From Sinotaia quadrata (taxonomy: Eukaryota > Mollusca > Gastropoda > Architaenioglossa > Viviparidae): DNA of 64,000 bases. The stretch spans positions 28,719,564-28,783,563 of the forward strand of contig CM054177.1 in assembly GCA_028829895.1 (NCBI GenBank), given 5' to 3'. The position numbers and the translations under genes are program-made. This document shows positions 45,841 through 57,014 of the stretch, piece by piece; within the stretch, counting starts at the first letter, position 1; each line of letters begins with the position of its first letter. The notes under the pieces were generated by a model. It made no database searches. It was not told where the DNA came from and was given only the letters and a program-made list of their open reading frames with translations.

Positions 45841-47839
45841 TTGCTTAAAATTATACTTTAGAGCTGCTAAGTGAGATTCATTCACAGTGAAATTAAAAAC
45901 TAAGCCAATATTTTTTTTTGTGATTTTTGTTCTAATTTGGATATTTAATGGTGACACTTATTCTACACAAGAATTAGCTTCTCCCCCCCCCCAAAAAAAA
46001 AAAATATATTATATATAGTTTGAGATATATCCTTTCACAGGTATTTTTAAAGCATGCTTTGTAAACATGAAGATATCAGAACAGATTTTATAACTTTTTG
46101 TTATAAACTTAAGACACCATTACTCAAAACAGCAATGTGTCATAGCTATACTTGAATTGCATGCAGGAATCCTTGTATGCAGTGAGTGTGTGTGTGAGAG
46201 AGAACATATGTACATGTTATGTAGCTGTAGTTGTGTCCAGTCAGATCTCTACCACTAATTGGTATAAATAACAAGAAATTTTCAAATTTTAGGCATTTGC
46301 CATTATTCCCAGTTATAGCTCTGTTATCGTTCAGCATCTGTTTCCTGCAGACTTTCAGTGGATGCAGTAAGTTAACCCACTTAATATAATAGGCCTGCTT
46401 GCTAAAGTGAGTTTAATTCACTCACATTGTATGTCTGTCTGTTAATAAAGATTGAAGCAGGTGTTGGTGGTTTTGAATTGTTGATTGTATTTTTTTTTTA
46501 AATATTATTATTATTATGAGTATTATGAAGTTTAATTATTAAAGCTTGCAATTGAATACTTTAGTTATATGCATGTTTCTAATCATGGATGTATAAAAAG
46601 GCAATAAAAATTTTCTATTATTTTACAAATTATATGTTTTTTATCTTTTTATAAATTTCTTTTCATTTTTATTTTACTACCTGTGAGAGCTTGGTGACTG
46701 CAAAGTAATGAACAACCACATAGTGGAGCACATTTTAATCTTGTGGGTCAACATTTTAGTGTGTACATACAATTACAAGATGAAAGTAGTATGTGTGCAT
46801 GTAAATTAAAAGAAACTATAATTAGGTCTTGGGTTATGAAAGAGTTCCATTCTTAAGGACGTTTGTAACCTGATTTTCTACACATTGGAATTTGTACATA
46901 AATGGCCTAAATGTTGGCTCAGTAGTCTTGAATAGTGAAAGAGAGTGTCCAGTGAATTAAAACAGTATTTGATTCCTGTACATTAATGATGCTAAGTGAT
47001 GTTCGTCCGTATTGAAACTGATTGCCTAGACTCATAAGGAATGGATGTTACTTATTTGGAATTTTAAAAAATAGTGCCTCGTGGACTCATTTGTATCAGT
47101 GAAATGCTGTTGTTGAGATGCTGTAACCAATACCCAATTGGATAGATATATGAACATGTTTAATGCTCCATCTGCTTGTATCTGTACTTAGAATTGCAAG
47201 ACAACAACCTTACCGTACACTCTCTTGCTTGGAAATAATCCTTAATAATCATAATTTGTTATGAATATGTACAAATGAGTAAAAATCTTTAGTGAAACCT
47301 TACTCATAAAATGAAATCTGATTAGCAATGGCCATGTGAACTAATAATACAAACACGTAATAATCCTTGTACATTTTATTTACATAAAGTTGGCACTTAC
47401 AGACTTGGTAACTTCAAATGCATCTCAGAATTTCTCACACTTAAAACATTTGCCTACTCCTAAGTTTGGTGACAAGTGTCCTCCTTTTCTATATTAAATA
47501 GGTATGAGTGAATATTTAATTATACTTAATAATATATTTTCTTTTATGTACCCCTTAAAATTAGTGGTATGCTTACATGCTCTGAGAAATACTGCCATAT
47601 CCTATATATAAATGTTTCCTCTCCTCCTGGTACCACAGCAATTCACAGGGGCACCGCAGGATATTCCAAATTTCCAAGCAATTGGTGTTTTCTGACTTCA
47701 GGTGCCATTGAAAAAAATCCTGATACACTAAGGGTGCCATGAACTAAGAAAGTTTGGGAGCCATTCCTATACATTATATACAATAGTTATTCATTGGTAG
47801 ATATATTATACCTGTATTGAGGTCGTATACTAAGAACAT
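45841..47839. other. Intergenic, between the convergent 3' ends of VRK1 and BCS1L
   Basis: No gene recognised. The BCS1L poly(A) site should lie here or in the adjacent array; a minus-strand AATAAA near 47373 is one candidate. Confidence 0.5.
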
Positions 47840-48266
47840 TTTACACTCTGATAAATCCCTGCATTCCTGTCAAGTCATTATTTTAATGAAAACTACTTCA
47901 CACTGATAAAAATCTTGCACATATCATTTTAATGTGTTTGTTTTATGCAAGTCACTTTCAAAACTCTTCAAATTATATCGTAATGTTGGTACCAACACAC
48001 ATTCTTGACAATTCGGTTTGTTTTATGCAAGTTCTTTTTCACACTACTAATACATATAATATATTCTTGACAATTCAGTTTGTTTTATGCAAGTTCTTTC
48101 ACATTACTGATATAAATAATGCATTCCAGACAATTCGTTGGTGTTTTTTTTAAATTTTTATCAAGTTCCTTCCCATTGCTTCTAAAAGTACTGTTCTTGA
48201 ACTCTGGGTTTGTATATATGCTATTTCATACTGCTGATAAAAATGGTGCATTCTTGACCACTGTGT
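47840..48266 (-). repeat. 60-bp tandem array starting in the last BCS1L codons
   Basis: The forward-strand block TACTGCTGATAAAAATGGTG plus CATTCTTGACCA is the BCS1L stop codon and last coding bases. Related blocks ending ATTCTTGACAATTC lie at about 48006, 48068 and 48128, with poorer ones near 48198 and 47880. TTTGTTTTATGCAAGTTCTT is shared among the non-coding units. Confidence 0.78.
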
Positions 48267-48481
48267 CTGGGTTCATTTTGAACATCATAAAATAACCCTG
48301 GACTTGAGCTGCACTGACTGGCTTTCCAGCTTTAGCAACAATCTGAGCAAATTCATCCGCCCGGGACTCTGGCTGGTCAGGGTAAAACCGCATGAACATT
48401 TGTCTTAGCTGGTGGGAAGAAGCATAGTCCACCCGCTCTTTCATATCCACTCGACCTGGTCTTATCAAAGCTGGATCTAAC
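48226..48481 (-). CDS. BCS1L: BCS1L coding exon 6 (C-terminus)
   Basis: 256 bp after TTTTTCAG, encoding [20 protein letters not shown], then the helical lid with [13 protein letters not shown] and [20 protein letters not shown], ending FLSAV and stop. The arginine-finger region is intact. The last 40 or so bases resemble the units of the 3' flanking array. Confidence 0.96.
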
Positions 48482-51400
48482 CTGAAAAAGAACACTTAGG
48501 TTACTTCAAATATCATATTTTCTCCAAAACCCTTTCATGGGACAAAACAGAATTAGCCCCCATCTACTAGAGTCAATCTGTGATTTGGAACACTAAATAA
48601 CAAGTTTTGTTAATTGTTAAAAAATGTAATTTTGGTAGTCCGCTATAAAAAAATGTTGTTTTTGTTGATAATCCATTATGTGGGTGGCCCTGGCCATTTT
48701 GTTCTATACCTTTAAAACATTGATCACACTAATTTTTCAGTATTTTTAAAAGTTTCAAATCAAGATTTCCAAAGAAAGTGGAAAATTACAAATTTTGTGT
48801 TTTAAGTTCTTGCTGAAAATTTAGACAATAAAATGTATAAGCTTATGTGTCCCCTGGATTAAAATTAATTGCAAATAGAGAACTCAATGAGTAAGACATA
48901 CACAAAACCATAAAATGCAATACTTGTTAAGTAAGATATAAAAAAAACCCACAAAATATACTCACAAAGAAAGACTAGATATTCAACCTCACACAAAATA
49001 CAATAGTAAGTCAAAATATACAAACCTCACAAAATATGATACTCCCCAAAACACAAAACCCTCAAAATACAATGCTCATTAAGTCAGACAAACCCCTCAA
49101 AACACAATGCTCATTAAGACAGACAAAACCCTCAAAATAGAATGCTCATTAAGACAGACAAAACCCTCAAAATAGAATGCTCATTAAGACAGAAAACCCT
49201 CAAAATAGAATGCTCATTAAGACAGACAATACCCACAAAATACAATGCTCATTAAGACAGACAATACCCACAAAATACAATATTCACAAAGGTACACAAA
49301 ACAATACCAAGTAAGACAAGACACAAAACCCACAAAATAGTAAATACAAAATGCTCATTAAGATGAGACAAACAAACCCCACATAATGTACTCACGAAGA
49401 CAAAATAACAAAATACAATACTCGCTGAGTAAGACATACAAAAATTCATGAAATATAATACTTGCTGAGTAAGACATACAAAAATCACAAAAACAATTAT
49501 AATAGTCACTGAGTGAGACATTCAAAATAAAAATACAGTACATGCTGAGTTAGACACAAAAATCAAAATACAATATTTGATGAGTAAGATAAGACATACA
49601 AAACCCACATTCATTACTAAATGATTCAATTTCAGAATCACAAAGTAGAACACAAATGTATAGTTTGAAAATAAATGATTTCAGTTTCAGAGTCATAAAG
49701 TACAGAATGTTTGGTTTAAAATCAAGGTAAAATAGACATTTTCTAGCTGTGTATAGGTACAGGGATGATAAATCTGGTTATGGATTAAAGAAAACAATCA
49801 TAAACTGCTCATCTTCACTTTTATTAACTGGTGATGATGCAAATGTTTTTGAAAACTATTTGAAAACTCTTGCAAATCTCATGAGTATGAAAGTATCCTT
49901 GGAAATAAAAATGTCTGTAAGCTGCTTGAATGTTCAACTGTGTAATTAAAGATTATGCACAATCACTGGGTGGTCGGTAAAATTTGTAGATTAATAAAAA
50001 AAACAATGTACTTTTATGGTTTCACCACAGATGGAGAGAAAAAGCAAAATGACAATACACAAATGTTTATTAGCAAAGTCAGCAAGGTACTTCTGGTGAA
50101 AAAAGAAGTGCTGTAGTAACAAAATCACTGATTTTATTACGAGTGCTTTAGAATTAGATCAACTCATTAAGATGCTTTGTTTGCATTTTTAATATTTATT
50201 TCACCTCACCCCCACAAAAAAAGAGAGAACTCTGTAATTTTAAAAAGCACCCTGCGAATATCAAGAGAAAAAATGTTCGGTTTATATATTTTTTAATTTA
50301 ACCCTTTGAACCCGGCGTGCCTGTACGTAACAAACCCCTAACCTGAGCTCCCTGAGCAAAAAAACCCATCAATTTTAAAAAATTGTTTTTTAAAAAAATT
50401 TTCTATGTGAAATCAGCCACTCAATGTGTGAAACACTTTATCACCAAAATTCCTTCTTGGAATGATAATCTGACCAACAGCGGCTGTGAATTCGAATGCA
50501 CAGGTAGTCTTTGTACGCAGAACATCGAAAGACCATCACCATATTTAGCCTTGTACACTACACTGAACTTGCGCACCAAGACGCAAACACACAAAATCTT
50601 TGGAAGAGTTCATTACTAGGGTAAGTTAGCATATACCGATGTTGTATTATATCGGAATATAATTTTATACTTTCATCCTGCTATTGCGGGCCACCGGGGA
50701 AATCCAATTTTCTGGTAATCTCGAGTTCAAAGGGTTAAAGGAAGAATACACAAAGTATCAATATATTAGAGTAAATATGGTACTTATTTATCAATATGAA
50801 AATGATTATTCAAGATGACTACATTTGATGGGACTGATTCATATACTGTACTTGATTCTATAACTAAATTACAGTTAGATGTCAAAAAGCTATAAAAATA
50901 TGGTACTTGTTTATCATTATGAAAATGGCTGTTCTGATGACTAACTTTGATGACACCGATTCAGGAACTTGATGCTAAAACTCTCACACTGCTAGATTTT
51001 GAAGCAGCAATTTGACTATTAGTTTGTTGTCTATTCACCTGTCTTTAGAGCTTGTTGATTATTTACCTGTCGTTAGTGTCAAGGTAGTTTGTTTTTATTT
51101 ATCTGTCACTATCAGTAAAGGTTGTTGTCTGTTGATCTGTCAAAATAGTTTGTTGTCTATTTACCTGTTAGTGTGATTGGCTGTCTATTTACCTGTCAAT
51201 ATAGTTTGTTGTCATGAAGATGATGCGTGCCTCTGCAGAAGCTACTCCATCCAAAGCATTGAGCAGTCCACTGAATGTCAAATGTCCCATCCCTTGGTAC
51301 ATCCCTGGGTCTGCACCAAAACATATTGCTACAAAATCTATTGAATGCTGTGCATCATGAAATATGTAAACAATTAACAAATTAGAAATTTTTAATATTT

Positions 51401-54400
51401 AAAACTAACCTTATTTGTTTATGAATGTGATTAAAAGAAAATGAATATATTACTTAAGCCTTTTTTTTCAAAGCACATTCATTTTCACCACCTGATTTTG
51501 ACTCATAAATAGATCATGATGGTGTTTTAAATGTTGTTTTATACTATATATTGTTGTATTATAACTTTTGTAGGTCTGTATCCCATTAATACCTATGTGT
51601 AATCATCCTATTTTGTGTAATTAGTTAACAGATTAACTGCATTGTAAGCAAGTTTGATCAGTCTAGTATATTCACATATATTTATATTGAATGTCTTGTC
51701 TCAGGCTAATGTTTTGTTATACAAACAACATAAAAACTATTATAATTATCTCAATACAACCAATATATCCAAGGTTCCCATCGATGTATATATCATTTCA
51801 TCTATATTTTTATTTTTAAACATAAAATTATCCCCTGTGAATTCTAGCAAATTATAACAATACATTATATATCATAATTTATTTGTTTGCATTATGTGAA
51901 TACTTTGTTGCCATGGTAATGATACATTACTCTCTCTATGACATAAAATCTCATACATTGCATGCTTTTCAAATATATACCATTTTGCACAGTTATTATT
52001 ATTAGTTAGGCAGTTATATTTTCTTTTAACTAGCAAAAATGCTGCATTTCCAGAGAACTTGCCTGTCCAAAGACTGACTGAACTGACTTCAATGACTTAA
52101 GAAAATAAAAATAAATACAGAAAAACTCCAAAATCAATAATACAGAAGACTAAAGTCTGTATTTTATAAAGATGAAGAATTCATTTACATTTTTAAAGCC
52201 AGAGTGCAAAAGTACATAGACTCTAAATGATGGCTAGCTGAGAGAGAGAGAGAGAGAAATTGTCTGCAGAGGTTTGCACTAAATGAGGGATTCTCAAATA
52301 GAGTGGGGGTGGGGGTGTTAGGATTAGATAAAGAATCTAAGAATTCCTTTACATGCAATAAAAGCTTTAACATGTCAAACTGTTATTTTTTTTTCTTTTC
52401 AAAGACATTTCTTCATTTGTGCCAATTATTGAAAATGCGTGCACACACACACACATGCATGCACACACAGAGAAATGCAAATATTTTATTTAAACAGAAA
52501 TTATAAAAAGGTATTTAATTGTGTGCAAAGGCTGAAATCATAAAAATTAAAAAAATAATATCAGTAATCTGGACAACACTGGAGACATGCCAATAAAGTT
52601 GATTAAGGGTAGGTGCAATGTCATCCAGTGTAAATTGAAGGTTCAAATCTTTAACAGTTTGACTGCCAGTACGTGAACAGGATTCTTTTCTCACTGGTCT
52701 GTGAGCAGGATTCTTTTCTCACTGGTCTGTGAGCAGGATTCTTCTCTCACTGGTCTGTGAACAGGATTCTTTTCTCACTGGGCTGTGAGCCTGTGACTGC
52801 TAGGGGTGAGCAGGATTCTTCTCTCACTGGTCTACGAGCCTGTGACTGCTAGGGGTGAGCAGGATTCTTCTCTCACTGGTCTGTGAGCTTGTGACTGCTG
52901 GGGGTGAGCAGGATTCTTTTCTCACTGGTCTGTAAGCCTGTGACGGCTAGATGTTCAAGACCCAGCAGTTCTGGACATGTTTTATATTATCAAAGCCTGA
53001 AAATGTGATCAGCATCTAGATCTTAATGGGGTGCTTAATTTTTGTACATCAAACTCACTTTCTTTGCTCAAGTCTCGACTGAGGAAAGCTGCATCTACAT
53101 CTTCTAACAAGATAATACTCTGCTCAGGGGCTACCGTCAGCAAATGATTCAGTCGGTCATCAGATAAACCTTTCTCACTCAAATTCAATACACATATGTT
53201 GTAGTCCAGGGCACCTGAAACAAGGAAGTTTAAAAGATAAAACAATGTTTGTTTTAAGAAATGTTAGTCTTAATCTTTTTTAAATTTTAGTCTTCACTTT
53301 TTAGAGTAATAAAACTAATATCCACATCTAGGAAAGGAGGATTGATAATGGATCATTGCTTTTTTATTCCAATGTTCTTTTAATTCCAGTAAAATTAAAA
53401 ATGTTTTAGGTACAGTTGAAGTTATGGCTATATAACCTTCACCAAGACAATACACTATACAGTTAAAGACGACTGTTTTGACTTATACATCACTTTGATG
53501 TATTTCTATTTATAATTTCATAAAACATTGCTTTCCAATCTTTATTCATCCTCGATAATTCACTGTATTCAAAATTGATTTTCCCATCTTCTGGTATAAA
53601 AAGCAATTGTTATGTTTACTGTAAAACAGTTCAATGAGCTTGTACATAATTTTGTTTTTAATTTCAGGGAAAACCAACAATTCTGTGATTTAAAAAAATA
53701 ATTAGACATTTTTTTTTTAAAAGAGGATTAATAACCATACATTTTCAACACATTTTCTCACCCCAAAAATGATTATTTTCAAGTATTTTTGGTGTTGTAA
53801 ACTTACAAAAAGTCTGTGTCATCCAAATTGGCCTTCACCCTGTCATAGTTTTGATCTGCACACTACATTCTGGTCACACTATTTTTTTTGACATTTGTCT
53901 TACTTTTATCTTTACTGTACCACAAACTGAAAATAAACAGATGTGTGTCCTATGATATTCTTTAGAAACTGCAGAATGCTTTGGTAGGTCTCCAATATTT
54001 ACAGAGTTCACTAAGATAACAATTTAATTTTAAAATGTACAAACTGATAAATGGGATTGGGAATCTAAAAAAATACAAGCCATCATTTTGATATGGGAAT
54101 CTAAAAAATACAAACCACCATTTTGATATGGGAATCTAAAAAATACAAGCCATCATTTTGATATGGGAATCTAAAAAAATACAACCCATCATTTTGATAT
54201 GGAAATCTAAAAAAATACAACCCACCATTTTGATATGCGAATCTAAAAAAATACAACCCATCATTTTGATATGCGAATCTAAAAAAATACAACCCATCAT
54301 TTTGATATGGGAATCTAAAAAAATACAAGCCATCATCCTGCTTTCTACGACAGGATTGCTTCTAAAAATAGGTGTATATACAGAGAATTTGAAAAATAAT

Positions 54401-57014
54401 TTGTTGATGATAATAATAATAGTAAAGGAATATTCTGATGCTGCTAATTAATAATTAGGAAAAAGAATGTGAGGAAAGCAACTGTGCAGTTTGGGCTTCC
54501 TGACTTAGGGCTTGGCACAAGTAGTCAGCTAATTTGATCAGGCCTCTCTGACCTCATTAGCAACCAGGCTCAATACTCAGCCACCAGGATCTCTTCATCA
54601 ACCAATACAGGTTGCAGAGCATGGTGCATACGCTGCCCCTATTCATTGCCTTTTATGTCAAGCAGGAGGAGGCATGGGAACTATTCTTTACAAGGTGGAA
54701 TCCCCACAAAGTGCATTAACTGACAAAGACATCTGCCTACATATATCTACAAGACCATACCATTAGCTGACAAAGACAATACAACATACTGCACAACAAT
54801 ACTATTAATGTACAAAGACCATATTTACCTGCAAGACAATATGATTAGTTGACAAAGATAACTATACCTGCAAGAGCCATGATGTAACTACTCTTGCCAC
54901 AACCAGGTGGTCCAAAGAGCAGATAACCTCGTCGGTAAGGTATTCCCCGTTCCATATACCACTTGGAACTGTTAATAAATTCTTTCACGTCCTTTAAAAT
55001 CTTTTCAGACAACCCCTCATCTAGTATCACAGAAGTCAATGGTCGTTTTCTTCTTGGATAACCAAAGGGCCGCCAATCTGCCCCCATGGCTGTGTACATG
55101 ACAGTTCTTCCTTCTTGACACTCTAAGGCAAGTTTCCTCGATTCTTCTAAAATTTCAAAGAATATTTCACGGTTTCTTCCAAGGGTTGTCAACGTCACTG
55201 TTTCAAAAGGTAGTCCTGATTGGAAATTTACCATTTGCTTTTCCCTGCTCCGCTCCACTTTGATCCAGTAATTGTAATACCTGAAGAAGTGTTCCCCTGG
55301 GCTTGGCACAAAGTCAAATTGTGTATTCACCTATATTGTGACAGAAACAGAAAGTAAATACTTCCTTGTAATACAACGAAACAGATTCTAGATATTAACC
55401 TTTTATTTTTGTTCGTCATTGTGCTGGAAATTAATGAGTAATAAACAGCAGCAGGGAGATGCCAGATAAAAGTAACAATCTGACTCAATCTGTTTGAATT
55501 AATTCTTACACCAATTTCTCCTTAAAAAATATAATTCCTGAAAAATGCAGCCATAAATTATGTATTAATAAATCTTAATTTGACACATTAGGAAAATGGA
55601 GTGTATCCATAAACTCTGGCTATTAATTCACCACAGGATGTCTGCTCTATTATGCTTATATTTCTATTCTATTTTAATTTAACAAAGTAAAAAACAAAAG
55701 CTAGGAATATTATGAGAAAATTCTTTACTTTTGTTTCAGGATCCCTTTCTAAGATATTTATAAACCTTCTATTTTTAAAACTGATTTTCAACACAAATCT
55801 TTCTGCACTTCTGATTGATGTTGGTGCATATACTGTTTACAATTTATTGTTACCTACTCTGTTTACTATTTAAAACTCAAACTGCAAAACAGCTACCTGG
55901 TAAAACTTTCTAGTCTATTTGATTTACAACTCAAACTGCAAAACACCCACTGGATAAAACTTTCTAGTCTGCTTGATTTAAAACTAAAAAAACAGCAAAA
56001 CTGCTACCGTATACTCAATATTAAAATTATTATGCGCAGCATAAACTTAAACTTTTATGAACTTTCAACTCTTCTATTCAAAGACCACTATATTACATTT
56101 AATAGAGAGAAGGTTAACACAGAGAAGGTTAAAAGAACAAATGGCAAGGGAAAGAATCTACCATAACACTAGCAGCACCTTGCCTGTGTCTGTCTGATTA
56201 AAAGTTGTCTCCACACTGAGATGCTGACTTCGAGTTCCATAGCGTGAGATCCACTGCAGTAACCAGTTGTAGCTTTTGTCATGACTTGTCACTTCCAATG
56301 TAATCAGGCAGTGCCGCCGGAACAACACAGCACCCACCTGAAATTCATAAAAATGGCATTTACTGTTTTCTGATGTATGAAAGTAACTGAACCAGCATCA
56401 GAAACTTACACTTAAGAGATAAAGATTGTTTTATTTATATAATTAGGTCTGGTCATAAGTTTGTGTCCTAATAATAAATGAATATAATAACATAAGTCTT
56501 ATATACTTAGGTCTGCTGGTACATTAGTGAAGTAATAATAAATGAACAATGATAAAGTACATCATATATATTTAGGTTTGACCTAAATTTGTGACAATAA
56601 TAAAATTAACACTATAAACCATAAAGTATCTATTCTATCTGTCTATCTATATTACTTTATTAGTAATAGTATATATAATGGTTTGGCCATAATTTTGTGA
56701 CATAATAAAAATTTAAAAATAAATTAAATCAAATATACTTTAGTTTGTCCATAAGTCTCTGACACTATGCTAAGCAACAACCACTTATAAGTTATATTGA
56801 TATTTTATACATTTTCAAATTTTACATGCCTTAACTGAAGAGAAGGTAATGATATACAGTTTTCAATAATTCTATAATTTTTAGGCAAGGAAGCTTAAAG
56901 CACCTGGCTTGCTCGACGCATGACTGCAGCTGCCATGCCAACTCCAAAGAGTCCTGCTCCTGCACTGAAGTAGGGATTTGAACTGAGGGAGGCTAGCATG
57001 TCCGAGATAACCAT
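48226..57014 (-). CDS. BCS1L: BCS1L mitochondrial AAA ATPase, complete, 6 coding exons
   Basis: BCS1 is an inner-mitochondrial-membrane AAA ATPase that moves the folded Rieske iron-sulfur protein across the membrane into complex III. Six exons sum to 1263 bp (420 residues; the human protein has 419) with matching phases. Seen in order: an N-terminal segment [19 protein letters not shown] that forms the transmembrane helix, [18 protein letters not shown] of the BCS1-specific domain, [27 protein letters not shown], Walker A GPPGCGKS (230-237), Walker [13 protein letters not shown] (277-288), [15 protein letters not shown], sensor-1 MTTNYIDR and the arginine-finger region LIRPGRVD. All key residues are kept, so the enzyme should be functional. 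No cleavable mitochondrial presequence is seen, as usual for this family. It is convergent with VRK1. Confidence 0.96.
48885..49610. repeat. Degenerate 33-36-bp minisatellite, BCS1L intron 5
   Basis: Units built on AATGCTCATTAAGACAGACA and AAACCCTCAAAATA. They are near-identical around 49075-49260 and diverge at both ends. Confidence 0.85.
50302..50734. mobile_element. piggyBac-type MITE in BCS1L intron 5
   Basis: A 433-bp element flanked by TTAA on both sides (50298-50301, 50735-50738) with inverted ends CCCTTTGAACCCGG and TCGAGTTCAAAGGG. The first 230 bp align with 7041-7270 and share TTCTTGGAATGATAATCTGA. A degraded copy of the transposase start region follows (CATCACCATATTTAGCC). It has no intact frame. 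TTAA plus CCCTTTG ends is diagnostic of piggyBac. Confidence 0.88.
50768..50995. repeat. Two-copy duplication of about 120 bp, BCS1L intron 5
   Basis: ATGGTACTTATTTATCAATA and ATGGTACTTGTTTATCATTA, each followed by GAAAATG and a GATTCA block. Confidence 0.6.
51008..51218 (-). repeat. Tandem array starting across the BCS1L exon 5 donor
   Basis: On the minus strand ACAACAAACTATATTGACAG plus GTAAATA is the exon 5 end and donor. It is followed by about five diverged copies of 30-40 bp, several ending GACAG-GTAAATA or GACAG-GTGAATA. Confidence 0.88.
51193..51310 (-). CDS. BCS1L: BCS1L coding exon 5 (sensor 1)
   Basis: 118 bp from TTGGTGCAG to a GTAAAT donor, encoding [38 protein letters not shown]. 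The last 23 coding bases (MTTNYIDR) and the donor are repeated in the adjacent intron. Confidence 0.95.
52662..52955. repeat. Compound minisatellite, BCS1L intron 4
   Basis: Short units GTGAGCAGGATTCTTTTCTC plus ACTGGTCT (about 33 bp) followed by longer units that add GCCTGTGACTGCTAGGG. Confidence 0.9.
53059..53214 (-). CDS. BCS1L: BCS1L coding exon 4 (Walker B)
   Basis: 156 bp, phase 1 in and out, encoding [51 protein letters not shown]. Joining to exon 5 restores ENP, which matches the human protein exactly. Confidence 0.95.
53215..54055 (-). other. BCS1L intron 3, left part
   Basis: No recognised feature. Confidence 0.6.
54056..54342. repeat. 36-bp minisatellite, BCS1L intron 3
   Basis: Eight units of GGGAATCTAAAAAAATACAA plus CCATCATTTTGATAT. 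A period divisible by 3 yields false repetitive frames on both strands. Confidence 0.93.
54695..54880 (-). repeat. 40-bp tandem array starting across the BCS1L exon 3 donor
   Basis: Minus-strand CTTGCAG-GTA at 54868 (exon end) is followed by copies at about 54829, 54789 and 54748, spaced 39-42 bp, each with TCTTTGTCA and CTAAT-like blocks. Copy 2 keeps TTGCAG-GTAAAT; the later ones have lost the donor. Confidence 0.85.
54868..55330 (-). CDS. BCS1L: BCS1L coding exon 3 (BCS1 domain, Walker A)
   Basis: 463 bp from AATATAG to a GTATAG donor. It encodes [19 protein letters not shown] onward through GYPRRKRPL and [20 protein letters not shown]. It ends in phase 1 just after Walker A. The exon end and donor are the first unit of an intronic tandem array. 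Confidence 0.96.
55862..56010. repeat. Duplication of about 65 bp, BCS1L intron 2
   Basis: AACTCAAACTGCAAAACAGC and AACTCAAACTGCAAAACACC, each followed by GATAAAACTTTCTAGTCT or a close variant, then a decayed third unit. Confidence 0.7.
56179..56337 (-). CDS. BCS1L: BCS1L coding exon 2
   Basis: 159 bp, phase 0, from ATTTCAG to a GTGCTG donor. It encodes [62 protein letters not shown] is near-invariant in BCS1 proteins. Confidence 0.94.
56430..56790. repeat. Degenerate tandem repeat, BCS1L intron 1
   Basis: Blocks such as TTAGGTCTGGTCATAAGTTT, TTTGGCCATAATTTTGTGAC and TTTGTCCATAAGTCTCTGAC recur every 80-100 bp with AATAATAAA between them. Confidence 0.55.
56904..57014 (-). CDS. BCS1L: BCS1L coding exon 1 (transmembrane helix)
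   Basis: The ATG at 57014 begins [20 protein letters not shown], then [17 protein letters not shown] (37 codons). The start agrees with the human length and the SDxxxxL...NPYF pattern. A TGCACACAG acceptor lies 17 bp upstream, so a non-coding first exon is likely. The donor is GTGCTT. Confidence 0.9.

Noticed and set aside
54101..54336. Repetitive frames on both strands (DGLYFFRF and SKKIQPIIL units).
   Set aside because: The 36-bp minisatellite period is a multiple of 3, so any frame stays open.
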